Assembly: GCA_002839545.1 (NCBI GenBank)
Contig: PGYG01000030.1
Location: 1-32,502 of the forward strand
Length of the DNA stretch: 32,502 nt
Direction of reading: 5' to 3'
From: Candidatus Methanoperedentaceae archaeon HGW-Methanoperedenaceae-1
Lineage (GTDB): Archaea > Halobacteriota > Methanosarcinia > Methanosarcinales > Methanoperedenaceae
The translations under genes and the position numbers were made by a program. The notes under the pieces are model-generated. The model was not told where the DNA came from, did no database searches, and worked only from the letters and a program-made list of their open reading frames with translations. This document shows positions 8,458 through 16,562 of the stretch, piece after piece. The number at the start of each line of letters is the position of its first letter. Position 1 is the stretch's first letter.

Positions 8458-9647
8458 AATATACGAAAGCGCCTAATCGAAAGGTTGCACGCCAACTGTT
8501 GCACAAGATTGCTAAAAGACCGATTTCCTTCGTACCACGCAAGGTCGATAAGCCATTGATATTATATGGTGCAGGTAATCTTGGAAAAATGGCTAAGGAG
8601 TATTTTGAAAAACTTGGTATTCCCTTTTTGTTTGTGGTAGATGCAAATCCGGATTTGCACAGGCAAGACCCTTTCTGGGCAGGTGTTGATATTTTAGGAA
8701 TTCATGATGTCCCAATTAAGCAACGGGAATCTGCTCTATTGGCTATTTGCGTGGTAACGGCGCCTTATTCAAAAGTGACCGCTCCGTTAAAGGAGCAAGG
8801 TTGGCTTGATATAGTACCTTTTTATGATATTGCTGAGGCTTATCGTGACAAACACCCTTTAAGCAATGGCTGGCATTCTGGCTTATTAACTGGGGAAGAT
8901 ATCATTGGTATAGAATCTGTCTTATCCAGATGGGAGGATAATATTTCTCGTGCCCACCATTTACAATTCCTTGCTTGGCGCAGTTTGCGGAAAGAATGGT
9001 TTTTCGACGATGCACCAGTAACGACGCACGATCGTTTTTTCATACCACTGGTGCTTTCAATTTTGCATAATCATGAAGTATTTGTTGACATTGGTGCACA
9101 TCATGGAGAAGTCATCATCAGATTTTTAAATGCTGTAAAAAATGAGTACAAAGAGATATATGCTATCGAGCCTGACTCGGAGAACACTACCCAGTTTCAC
9201 AATTTTATGAAAGAATACATGTCGAAAGACAGTGAGAAAATCCATTTGTTGACGTGTGCACTTGGTTCGGATACAAATGGAAAAAGTTTTTACCATGGAT
9301 TGGACTATGTATCACAGTTTAGTGAATTGGGGCAAACAGGGATTGATGTTAAATGCCTTGATGAACTTTTGATTCCCACAACATTTATCAAAATTCATGT
9401 TGAAGGTTGGGAGTGTGGAGTCATTAGTGGTGGATTGGAAACACTTATCAATAACCGTCCTATACTCACAGTAACTTCATATCATAATCGAAATGGATTG
9501 TGGTGTCTTCCGGCTCAGATAATGACCTGTCTTGATAACTATGCTTATTATTTCCGATTACATAGTTGGCATGGGACAGGTGGTGTAATCTACGCAATTC
9601 CAAGAGAACGGATTTGCCAAAAAGATGAGTTAGATAAAATAATATAA
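8427..9647 (+). CDS. FkbM-family methyltransferase with N-terminal Rossmann-like domain
   Basis: The 406-residue protein has two parts. Residues about 44-135 form a nucleotide-binding-like domain (LILYGAGNLGKMAKEYF, glycine motif G48-A-G-N-L-G53). Residues about 215-390 form the FkbM SAM methyltransferase, with DIGAHHGE starting at D221, AIEPD, and KIHVEGWECGVISGG, the FkbM K-x-D/H-x-E-G block. FkbM enzymes usually O-methylate sugar hydroxyls in antibiotics or glycans. Its start lies within the preceding glycosyltransferase gene. The first acidic residue of the common KIDVEG motif is histidine here (IKIHVEGWE). Likely a cytoplasmic glycan methyltransferase; target unknown. Confidence 0.83.
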   Translation: MGEKFEIATVKYTKAPNRKVARQLLHKIAKRPISFVPRKVDKPLILYGAGNLGKMAKEYFEKLGIPFLFVVDANPDLHRQDPFWAGVDILGIHDVPIKQRESALLAICVVTAPYSKVTAPLKEQGWLDIVPFYDIAEAYRDKHPLSNGWHSGLLTGEDIIGIESVLSRWEDNISRAHHLQFLAWRSLRKEWFFDDAPVTTHDRFFIPLVLSILHNHEVFVDIGAHHGEVIIRFLNAVKNEYKEIYAIEPDSENTTQFHNFMKEYMSKDSEKIHLLTCALGSDTNGKSFYHGLDYVSQFSELGQTGIDVKCLDELLIPTTFIKIHVEGWECGVISGGLETLINNRPILTVTSYHNRNGLWCLPAQIMTCLDNYAYYFRLHSWHGTGGVIYAIPRERICQKDELDKII

Positions 9648-9678
9648 TTATTATAATGAATTGATAAAGGTGCAATTA

Positions 9679-10419
9679 ATGATATCGAATGACTTGATTT
9701 TTGATCTTGGATTTCATAATGGGGATGATACGGCTTTTTACCTTACAAAAGGTTTTCGTGTGGTAGCGGTTGAAGCTAATCCAGAATTGTTTGAAGCTGG
9801 TTTGCATAGGTTTGATTCAGATGTTAGAGCAGGACGTCTAATTCTTCTGAATAAAGCTATTTCCGAAAATACTGGAAAAGTTGATTTTTTCATTCATGCA
9901 ACAAAGACAGAATGGAGTAGTTGTTTGTTGAGCATGGCTGAGAGCGATGGTTCTTCTGCAACTCGCGTGACAGTAGATTCTACAAATCTACACGAATTAA
10001 TTTTAGAATATGGAGTTCCGCATTATTTGAAAGTTGATTTAGAAGGATGCGATTTGTTCGTGGCAAAACATCTGTCTGAATGTGAATTGAAACCCAAATT
10101 TGTTTCATTTGAAACATCTAAAAGGGATTATTTTGGAATATTTTCATATTTGTATGTTTCAGGTTACACAGGATTTCAGCTGATTAATCAGGCGAATAAC
10201 CCAAATCGAGTTATTCCAAAGACAGCAACTGATGTCAAGGATGATAATTTCATATTTTCTGAGTTTTCGAGCGGATTTTTTGGTGAAGACTTGCCGAAGG
10301 ATAAATGGTTGACATTTGAGGAATCACTTACTCGTTACATCAAATACAAAGAGTTAAAGCAGATTGACAATGTTGAACTTGGCCTTGGTTGGCTTGATGT
10401 GCATGCAAGAATGGATTAA
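9679..10419 (+). CDS. FkbM-family methyltransferase
   Basis: This is a single-domain FkbM methyltransferase of 246 residues. Visible landmarks are FDLGFHNGDD at residues 8-17 (SAM-binding loop), VVAVEANPELF, the acidic KVDLEGCDLF block, and FVSFETSK. The open frame reaches a TTG at 9661, but ATG at 9679 follows a GGTG and places the SAM motif normally. It comes 31 bp after a second FkbM protein with which it shares only family-level features, so the two probably methylate different positions. It is likely an O-methyltransferase acting on a sugar of the glycan; substrate not determinable. Confidence 0.84.
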   Translation: MISNDLIFDLGFHNGDDTAFYLTKGFRVVAVEANPELFEAGLHRFDSDVRAGRLILLNKAISENTGKVDFFIHATKTEWSSCLLSMAESDGSSATRVTVDSTNLHELILEYGVPHYLKVDLEGCDLFVAKHLSECELKPKFVSFETSKRDYFGIFSYLYVSGYTGFQLINQANNPNRVIPKTATDVKDDNFIFSEFSSGFFGEDLPKDKWLTFEESLTRYIKYKELKQIDNVELGLGWLDVHARMD

Positions 10420-10469
10420 TGATGGGATCAAGTGAGTATATTTTCTTTACATGAAACATAGGACTACTA

Positions 10470-12104
10470 ATGATGGATGATACTAACATAAAAATTTTGT
10501 ATATAGTTCCGCCATATTTTAACATTGCTGACTACGTAGGAAATTTAGAAACAACTGCTTTACCCGCATTCACAATTCCCTATGGAATACTATCAATAGA
10601 TGCTTTCATAAAAGGAAATGTTAAAAATGGCAGAGTAAAAACAGATATACTTGATTTTAACATAGAAGCTTTCAGAATTATAACAGAGAAACGACAAAAT
10701 CATAATTATGATTTATTAAAGGTATTAAAAGATAGAGTTAAAAAATTTAAACCTGATATTGTAGCTATATCTGCCCTGTTCAATACCTCTTACAATTATC
10801 TTGCACCTATTTCAACCGTTATAAAGGAGCAGGTAGATTCTGCTTTAATTGTTGCTGGTGGTGGATTACCTACAAATTTATATAGAAAAATATTGAAAGA
10901 ATGTATTCATATTGATGCAATATGTTATGGGGAAGGAGAAATACCCATGGCGGATTTAGTGAATGCTACAGACCATGAAAAACTTATAGAAAAACATCAA
11001 TCATGGATAAATAGAAAAACGATTAACTCTGGAAAAGTACCGATTAACTCATTTGTTAATAATCTCGATGATATACCTGAATTTGATTATAGTTTAGTCA
11101 ATCTCAATGATTACAACGCCCGTTCGTTAGACAAGAATTATTCAGCTCAAGAAGGAAAAAGAGAAATGAGTATTCATACTTCCAGAGGTTGTCCATTTAA
11201 TTGTGTATTTTGCGCTAATGGAAAATTACATGGTAAAAAAGTTAGATTTATGAGTGTTAAAAAAGTAGTTACTGATGTAAAAAATATGGTCTCAAATTTC
11301 GGATTGACAGTACTTATCATTGAAGATGATCACTTTTTATCAGATAAAAATAGAGCCAAATACATTTTAAAACAATTGAATGAATTTGGTATTCGAATTG
11401 AATTTCCGAATGGCCTTGCAGTGTATGGAATTGATGAAGATATCGGACAATTGTTGAAAAATGCAGGAACAACTTCGGTTTCATTAGCAATAGAATCGGG
11501 CTCAGATTATGTTTTACAAAAAATTATTAACAAACCACTCAAAGTTGGCATGATTAAACCAAAAGTAAGAATACTAAGAGATAACGGTATTCAGGTTCAC
11601 GCCTTCATCGTTTGTGGACTCCCAGGAGAAATGGATGAGCACCGTTTAGAAACTATAAATATGATCGAAAATGTTGGGTTTGACTGGGTTCACGTCTTTA
11701 TTGCGATTCCAATTGTTGGAAGCAGATTATATGATATTTGTATTGATAATAATTACATAGTGAACGATAATATGGATAACCATATGATTTCCAAGGCAAA
11801 CATTAAAGCTCCTGGCGTAGATCCCAAAGAGATTGAAGATTTTGCATATCGATTGAATTTATCTGCAAATTTCGTGAATAATTTTAATATGTCTCAAGGA
11901 GAGTGCGAAAAAGCAGCTATTTCTTTTAAGAATGTTGCACAAAAATACCCCGAACACGCATTTGCTCATTACTTTTTATCAAAAGCATATGATTGTCTGA
12001 ATTCGGATCATGAATTGGTAATAAAACATATGAATGCTTTTTCTTATTTAGTTGAAAATAATGAAATGTGGAAAAAATACGCAAACGACTTTAAATTAAT
12101 ATGA
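10470..12104 (+). CDS. Cobalamin-type (B12-binding) radical SAM protein
   Basis: The 544-residue protein has an N-terminal B12-binding-like domain (ILYIVPPYFN, then PDIVAISALFNTSYNYLAP and IVAGGGLPT). A radical SAM core follows, with C241-x3-C245-x2-C248 in RGCPFNCVFC and the downstream pattern LIIEDDHFLSDKNRAKYIL typical of this class. The last 90 residues (CEKAAISFKNVAQKYPEH, then AHYFLSKAYDCL) look like one or two TPR-type helical repeats. Class B cobalamin radical SAM enzymes often methylate unactivated carbon or phosphorus. Among sugar methyltransferases and transferases, a C-methylation of glycan or polyprenyl carrier is possible. This gene is AT-rich, like its neighbours. Confidence 0.83.
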   Translation: MMDDTNIKILYIVPPYFNIADYVGNLETTALPAFTIPYGILSIDAFIKGNVKNGRVKTDILDFNIEAFRIITEKRQNHNYDLLKVLKDRVKKFKPDIVAISALFNTSYNYLAPISTVIKEQVDSALIVAGGGLPTNLYRKILKECIHIDAICYGEGEIPMADLVNATDHEKLIEKHQSWINRKTINSGKVPINSFVNNLDDIPEFDYSLVNLNDYNARSLDKNYSAQEGKREMSIHTSRGCPFNCVFCANGKLHGKKVRFMSVKKVVTDVKNMVSNFGLTVLIIEDDHFLSDKNRAKYILKQLNEFGIRIEFPNGLAVYGIDEDIGQLLKNAGTTSVSLAIESGSDYVLQKIINKPLKVGMIKPKVRILRDNGIQVHAFIVCGLPGEMDEHRLETINMIENVGFDWVHVFIAIPIVGSRLYDICIDNNYIVNDNMDNHMISKANIKAPGVDPKEIEDFAYRLNLSANFVNNFNMSQGECEKAAISFKNVAQKYPEHAFAHYFLSKAYDCLNSDHELVIKHMNAFSYLVENNEMWKKYANDFKLI

Positions 12105-12168
12105 GTTTAATAACAAATTACAAAATCCATATGTATTCTAGGTTTAGATTAATTGAGGGATATAAAAT

Positions 12169-12948
12169 ATGACACAACACAATGATTTTTCGGAAGAAGT
12201 TTTAGAAAATATTAAATCACTTGCGAAAGATAGAGATTTTCTAGGGTTATCAAATATTTGGGTTCGTGAGGCCAGTAGGCATAACTACGCGCATAACTTT
12301 TCATGGCTTGGCCGACCAATTATGCAGGTTCCCCAGGATATTTATGCTATTCAGGAATTAATATGGAATATCAAACCAGATCTGGTTATCGAAACAGGAA
12401 TTGCACATGGCGGCTCTTTAATCTTGAGTGCCTCAATGTTGGCTTTGCTGGATTATTGCGAAGCAATTGAACAGGGGACGACACTGGATCCTCAAAAATC
12501 GAAAAGGCGAGTACTTGGGATTGATATTGAGATTCGACCACATAATCGTGAGGCGATTGAGGCACACCCAATGACGCACCTTATTGAGATGATCGAAGGT
12601 TCCTCTGTTGCACCTGATGTTGTTGAAAAAGTTAGGACAATAGCAAAAGGTTATAAAAAAATTCTTGTGTTTTTGGACTCACTTCACACACATGACCATG
12701 TTCTGGCTGAGTTAGAAATTTACGGACCACTAACGTCTGTAGGTAGCTACTGCGTTGTATGGGATACGGGCGTGGAAGACTTGCCAGATAATTTTTGTAC
12801 CAATCGCCCATGGGGTAAAGGAAATAATCCAAAGACTGCGGTGTGGGAATATTTGAAAAATACGGATTGTTTTGAAATTGACAAAACGATTGAACATAAG
12901 CTGCTGATTACGGCATCTCCGGATGGGTTTTTGCGGAAAGTGAAATAA
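12169..12948 (+). CDS. CmcI-like (cephalosporin hydroxylase family) methyltransferase
   Basis: This 259-residue protein resembles the CmcI/rhamnosyl O-methyltransferase family: IQELIWNIKPDLVIETGIAHGGS gives the SAM-binding region, VLGIDIEIRPHNREAIEAHP the second strand, and VFLDSLHTHDHVLAELEIYG the metal or catalytic region. Members annotated as cephalosporin hydroxylase are in practice mostly SAM-dependent O-methyltransferases in glycan or glycopeptidolipid loci. A GAGGG ribosome-binding site at about 12153-12157 supports the start. It follows the cobalamin radical SAM gene after 64 bp. A sugar O-methyltransferase role is the best inference; hydroxylation is unlikely but cannot be excluded. 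Confidence 0.8.
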   Translation: MTQHNDFSEEVLENIKSLAKDRDFLGLSNIWVREASRHNYAHNFSWLGRPIMQVPQDIYAIQELIWNIKPDLVIETGIAHGGSLILSASMLALLDYCEAIEQGTTLDPQKSKRRVLGIDIEIRPHNREAIEAHPMTHLIEMIEGSSVAPDVVEKVRTIAKGYKKILVFLDSLHTHDHVLAELEIYGPLTSVGSYCVVWDTGVEDLPDNFCTNRPWGKGNNPKTAVWEYLKNTDCFEIDKTIEHKLLITASPDGFLRKVK

Positions 12949-13000
12949 TCGTGTCGTGGGTATACCTAAAATCAGATGATGGTAGAATGGATGAAACAAT

Positions 13001-13909
13001 ATGAATAAAACCAAAAATATACCGTTAGTTAGCATAGGGCTGGCTGTGTATAATGGGGAGCGATTTATACGCGAAGCGCTTGACTCCCTTTTGGCACAAA
13101 ATTTCAAGGACTTTGAACTAATCATTGTGGATAATGCATCAGAAGATACTACGCAACAGATTTGTCTTGAGTATGCATCTAAACACAACCGAATTCAGTA
13201 TTATTGTAATGATGCAAATATTGGAAGTAAATCTTTTGATCGACTTTTGGAACTATCATCTGGCAAATACTTTATGTTCGCAGCCGATCACGATCTTTAT
13301 GAACCAAATTATATATCCCGCTGTGTAGAAATTCTAGAAGATGATACATCGGTAATTATATGTTATTCTCAAACAATGCTTATCGATATTGATGGTAATG
13401 AATTAATGATTACTCCTGATCGTCTCGATACATGTTCCATTGAATCTCCCTCAAAACGATTCCATATGACGATATGGGGACTCCATTGGTGTAATATGAT
13501 GTATGGTCTAATGCGGTTGAGCGCACTACAGCATGCATACGTATTTAAGCCAACGATTGGTGGTGACAATCTTCTACTCGCTAAATTAAGCCTTGTTGGC
13601 AAATTTGCACAAATACCTATACCTTTATTTTATCGTCGCGAAAATCGTCCAAGTGAGAGTGCAAAACAAGCTTTAAAAAGATGGTTGACAAATATAAATA
13701 GTTGTACATGCACCATGTCCCCATACACTGTTCTAATGTATTATCATCTAAACGCTGTTGCAAATGCATCGATCACGTTTCAAGATAAAATAAAATTGAT
13801 AATAGATGTGTGTTTTTGTTTTAATCTAAGATTTGGTGTTTGGAAAGAACTGCTATATTTGCCTATAAACATAGTTAAATATTTAGTATGCACCACTAAG
13901 CAAAATTAA
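13001..13909 (+). CDS. GT2-family glycosyltransferase
   Basis: This GT-A transferase begins VSIGLAVYNGERFIREALDSLL, the family-2 nucleotide-binding start. It continues with ELIIVDNASEDTTQQI and a DxD-type site in AADHDLYE. The 302-residue length is usual. The C-terminal 60 residues become hydrophobic (IDVCFCFNLRFGVWKELLYLPINIVKYLV), suggesting membrane association. The donor is probably an activated sugar made in this locus, but neither donor nor acceptor can be read. The gene is followed by a 179-bp stretch of unusual composition before the next transferase. Confidence 0.87.
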   Translation: MNKTKNIPLVSIGLAVYNGERFIREALDSLLAQNFKDFELIIVDNASEDTTQQICLEYASKHNRIQYYCNDANIGSKSFDRLLELSSGKYFMFAADHDLYEPNYISRCVEILEDDTSVIICYSQTMLIDIDGNELMITPDRLDTCSIESPSKRFHMTIWGLHWCNMMYGLMRLSALQHAYVFKPTIGGDNLLLAKLSLVGKFAQIPIPLFYRRENRPSESAKQALKRWLTNINSCTCTMSPYTVLMYYHLNAVANASITFQDKIKLIIDVCFCFNLRFGVWKELLYLPINIVKYLVCTTKQN

Positions 13910-14088
13910 GTATGAATATTTATAGTAATGATTAACATGATCCTCGCCCTTTTCGTCTACAACGCCTTGAACACACCCACAAGACGATTGGGGGCCTGAT
14001 GGCGAACGCTGAGTTCTCCGACGGCCCACATTAGGTGTTCTGTGACATAGTGAAGAGTAAATATTAAAAATAAACTGGTGCCATAACT
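13910..14088. other. Intergenic stretch with a GC-rich patch, no confident gene
   Basis: This gap separates two glycosyltransferase genes. About 13937-14055 is clearly richer in G and C than the AT-rich genes on both sides. Short open stretches exist in several frames. The plus frame from 13939 to 14034 gives 31 codons ending GGLMANAEFSDGPH. The minus strand gives about 34 codons ending NRLVGVFKAL at 13957. None has a credible start or a family I recognise. It may be a remnant of an inserted element or gene fragment. Confidence 0.4.
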
Positions 14089-14136
14089 ATGAATATCTTA
14101 ATCCTCGATAATTATTACAATGCCACCCGGAAGTAA
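14089..14136 (+). pseudogene. Out-of-frame original N-terminus of the CgeB-like transferase
   Basis: An ATG at 14089 opens a 15-codon frame, MNILILDNYYNATRK, that stops at 14136. MNILILDNYY is the expected beta-strand start of CgeB-type transferases. In the frame of the main gene, codons upstream of 14172 remain open back to 14112 and read VKKQNFEENRSSI just before MSQRFGTSD, which also fits family N-termini. Joining both needs a -1 frame change at about 14112-14135, as a one-base deletion would leave. It could be a real mutation or an assembly error. Confidence 0.55.
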
Positions 14137-14171
14137 AAAAGCAGAATTTCGAAGAAAACCGTTCTTCAATC

Positions 14172-15170
14172 ATGTCCCAGCGCTTTGGCACTTCAGATGC
14201 ATATTCCCATAATTTAAAGAAACTTGGACACGATGCGCAGGAGATCATCACAAACGATGATTATCTGCAAATTAAATGGGCACACGAAAATGGTATTAAA
14301 CCATTACCTTTGCCGTTACCTCGTTATTTAAATTATGGGTTAAATTATATTTTAGATTATGATTGGCGCTACAAAATCATAAAAGCTCAGGTAGAGAAGA
14401 TCAAACCAGATGTGCTCTATATTCAAGAATATAACATCTTATCTGATGGTTTCATAGCCAAATTAAAACCGCTGGTTAAATTAATTGTAGGGCAGGTTGC
14501 ATCGCCAATTCCAATACATCGTTCATATAAATATTATGATCTTATTTTGACGTCTTTCCCTCATTTCGTGGAACGTTTTCGCAAAAAGGGAATCAAATCA
14601 GAATATTTTCGATTAGCTTTTGACGAGAGGATATTGAAAGAAGTGAATCTGTTTGATCCAAAATATGAGGTTACATTTATAGGGGGGATATCGAAAGCCC
14701 ATAGGCATGGGAAAGAATTAATAAATGAGGTAAGCAATCATTTACCGATTGAACTATTTGGCTACGGTAAGAATGCCTTGGACCCATTATCTATCGCATA
14801 TAAACACCATCATGGAGAAGTATGGGGATTAGAAATGTATAAAATCCTTGCACAAAGTCGCATTACGCTGAATCGTCACGTTGATATAGCAGAAAACTAC
14901 GCAAATAATATGCGTCTATTCGAAGCAACTGGTATGGGAGCATGTTTGGTGACAGACTGGAAAGAAAATTTACATACTTTGTTTGAGCCAGAGAAAGAAG
15001 TAGTAACTTACCGTTGTGCAGATGAATTGGTAGAAAAGGTTACTTATCTATTGGAAAATGATAAAGAATGCCAAAAAATCGCAAGGGCAGGACAGAAAAG
15101 GACGCTAAAAGAACACACATATCAGAATCGAATGAAGGAATTGTTAGAAATATTAGATGAATATATTTAA
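14172..15170 (+). CDS. CgeB-like glycosyltransferase (5' end probably truncated by frameshift)
   Basis: The 332-residue product has RFGTSDAYSHNLKKLGHDAQEI near its start. In relatives this segment usually lies some 40 residues inside the protein. The C-terminal half has the nucleotide-sugar binding region with ITLNRHVDIAENYANNMRLFEATGMGACLVTDW, then a helical tail (AGQKRTLKEHTYQNRMKELLEIL). This is the pattern of CgeB/Glyco_trans_1_2 proteins. The ATG at 14172 has no good Shine-Dalgarno site, and the native start appears to be at 14089 in another frame. If translated only from 14172 the enzyme lacks the first beta strand of its N-terminal Rossmann domain and may be inactive. Confidence 0.75.
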   Translation: MSQRFGTSDAYSHNLKKLGHDAQEIITNDDYLQIKWAHENGIKPLPLPLPRYLNYGLNYILDYDWRYKIIKAQVEKIKPDVLYIQEYNILSDGFIAKLKPLVKLIVGQVASPIPIHRSYKYYDLILTSFPHFVERFRKKGIKSEYFRLAFDERILKEVNLFDPKYEVTFIGGISKAHRHGKELINEVSNHLPIELFGYGKNALDPLSIAYKHHHGEVWGLEMYKILAQSRITLNRHVDIAENYANNMRLFEATGMGACLVTDWKENLHTLFEPEKEVVTYRCADELVEKVTYLLENDKECQKIARAGQKRTLKEHTYQNRMKELLEILDEYI

Positions 15171-15180
15171 AGTGATTAAG

Positions 15181-15840
15181 ATGATCGATGACCCTACAAT
15201 AAATAACAATCGTGAATATAACTATACAGGTCATGAAACTCAATATAGGGACGAATATCCTATAATAGAGGATTTAATCAAACCTAACTCAAAGGTTATT
15301 GATCTTGGATGTGGGAACGGGTCATTATTACAATTACTGAAAGATAAAAAAAACATCCAGGAATATGGAATCGAGCTTGTTCGGTCAGGTGTAGACATGT
15401 GCCTTGAAAAAGGATTAAATGTCCGCCAGGGGTCAATTGATTGCCATTTAAGTGAAATTGAAGACAAACAGTTTGATTATGCAATATGCAACGTAACAAT
15501 CCAGATGGTCATGTATCCTGAAGTACTTTTGTCGGAAATGAAGCGAATCGCACACTACCAGATTATTTCATTTCCAAATTTTGCGAACTGGAGAAATAGG
15601 CTTGATTTACTGTTAAGAGGAAGGATGCCAAAACCTATGCTCTTTGGATATGATTGGTATAATACAGGGCATATTCACCAGCTTTCGGTAAAGGATTTCC
15701 TTGATTTAGCTGAAAAATGTGATTTAACCGTTTGCAGACAGATTCATATAGGAATATGGAGTTGGATTGGATATATTCGGAACTGGAATTCAAATCTATT
15801 TTCTACTATATCCATATATCTTTTAAAGGATAAACTATGA
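15181..15840 (+). CDS. MetW-like SAM-dependent methyltransferase
   Basis: The product (219 residues from the ATG at 15181) has the SAM motif VIDLGCGNGSLLQLL starting at about residue 39, then YGIELVRSGVDMCLEKGLNVRQG, FDYAICNVTIQMV, and FPNFANWRNRLDLLLRGRMP. This series is characteristic of the MetW family, normally linked to homoserine acetyltransferase MetX. No metX is present, so here it is probably recruited to glycan modification. An ATG at 15157 is also in frame, but AGTGATTAAG before 15181 favours the later start. It is coupled to the next methyltransferase by an ATGA overlap. Confidence 0.83.
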   Translation: MIDDPTINNNREYNYTGHETQYRDEYPIIEDLIKPNSKVIDLGCGNGSLLQLLKDKKNIQEYGIELVRSGVDMCLEKGLNVRQGSIDCHLSEIEDKQFDYAICNVTIQMVMYPEVLLSEMKRIAHYQIISFPNFANWRNRLDLLLRGRMPKPMLFGYDWYNTGHIHQLSVKDFLDLAEKCDLTVCRQIHIGIWSWIGYIRNWNSNLFSTISIYLLKDKL

Positions 15841-16562
15841 TGGCCAAGCTGAAGAGTTATGTGAAAAAACAAGCCTTTCACCCTACACTACCAGGCATTT
15901 TTTTGAATCCTTTTTATATCGCACGAGTTAACCTGTTGAAAAACATCAAAAAATTAGCACCCCACTTTCATGGCGGGCGTCTTTTGGATGTAGGTTGCGG
16001 AAGAAAACCATATGAATCATTGTTCAACGTAACTTCATATATTGGTTTAGACATTGCTGGTGGTGGACACGATGATGATGCAAAATCCGCAGATATATAT
16101 TATGACGGAAAAGTCTTCCCATTCAGCGATTCTTTTTTCGATTATGTCATCTCAAACCAGGTACTGGAACATGTTTTTGAACCCGGACAATTTATGGATG
16201 AGCTATATCGTATTCTAAAACCAAACGGGTTACTTCTTATAACAGTTCCGTTTGTGTGGGACGAACATGAAGCACCTTATGATTATGGGCGTTATACGTC
16301 ATTTGGTCTGAATTATTTAATTTCAAAAAACGGTTTTAAGATTATTGAGCAACATAAAAGTGGTGGTTATATAGATACATTGGCACAAATGTTTGCTTCA
16401 TACGTTTATACTATTTTTTTAACTAAAAATCATTATCTCAATGGTTTGACTTCTTTATTTATATGTTCTCCTATTTTGATAAGTGGACTACTCTTGTCCA
16501 AAATCCTACCGAAAAATGACATTCTATATCTGGATAATGTAATTTTGGCGAGGAAATTATGA
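15837..16562 (+). CDS. Class I SAM-dependent methyltransferase
   Basis: This 241-residue protein has motif I LLDVGCGRKPYES (D51 onward), YIGLDIAGG, FDYVISNQVLEHVFEPGQFMDELYRILKPNG, and LLITVPFVWDEH, the usual Methyltransf_11 order. A hydrophobic segment near residues 205-225 (LFICSPILISGLLLSKIL) suggests attachment to the membrane, where lipid-linked sugars are assembled. The start overlaps the preceding stop in ATGA, and its own stop overlaps the next ATG in the same way, so three genes form a tightly coupled unit. Substrate unknown. Confidence 0.85.
   Translation: MMAKLKSYVKKQAFHPTLPGIFLNPFYIARVNLLKNIKKLAPHFHGGRLLDVGCGRKPYESLFNVTSYIGLDIAGGGHDDDAKSADIYYDGKVFPFSDSFFDYVISNQVLEHVFEPGQFMDELYRILKPNGLLLITVPFVWDEHEAPYDYGRYTSFGLNYLISKNGFKIIEQHKSGGYIDTLAQMFASYVYTIFLTKNHYLNGLTSLFICSPILISGLLLSKILPKNDILYLDNVILARKL

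Noticed and set aside
12730-13188. A 152-codon minus-strand open frame
   Set aside because: It overlaps the ends of the CmcI-like and GT2 genes on the other strand and has no recognisable domain.
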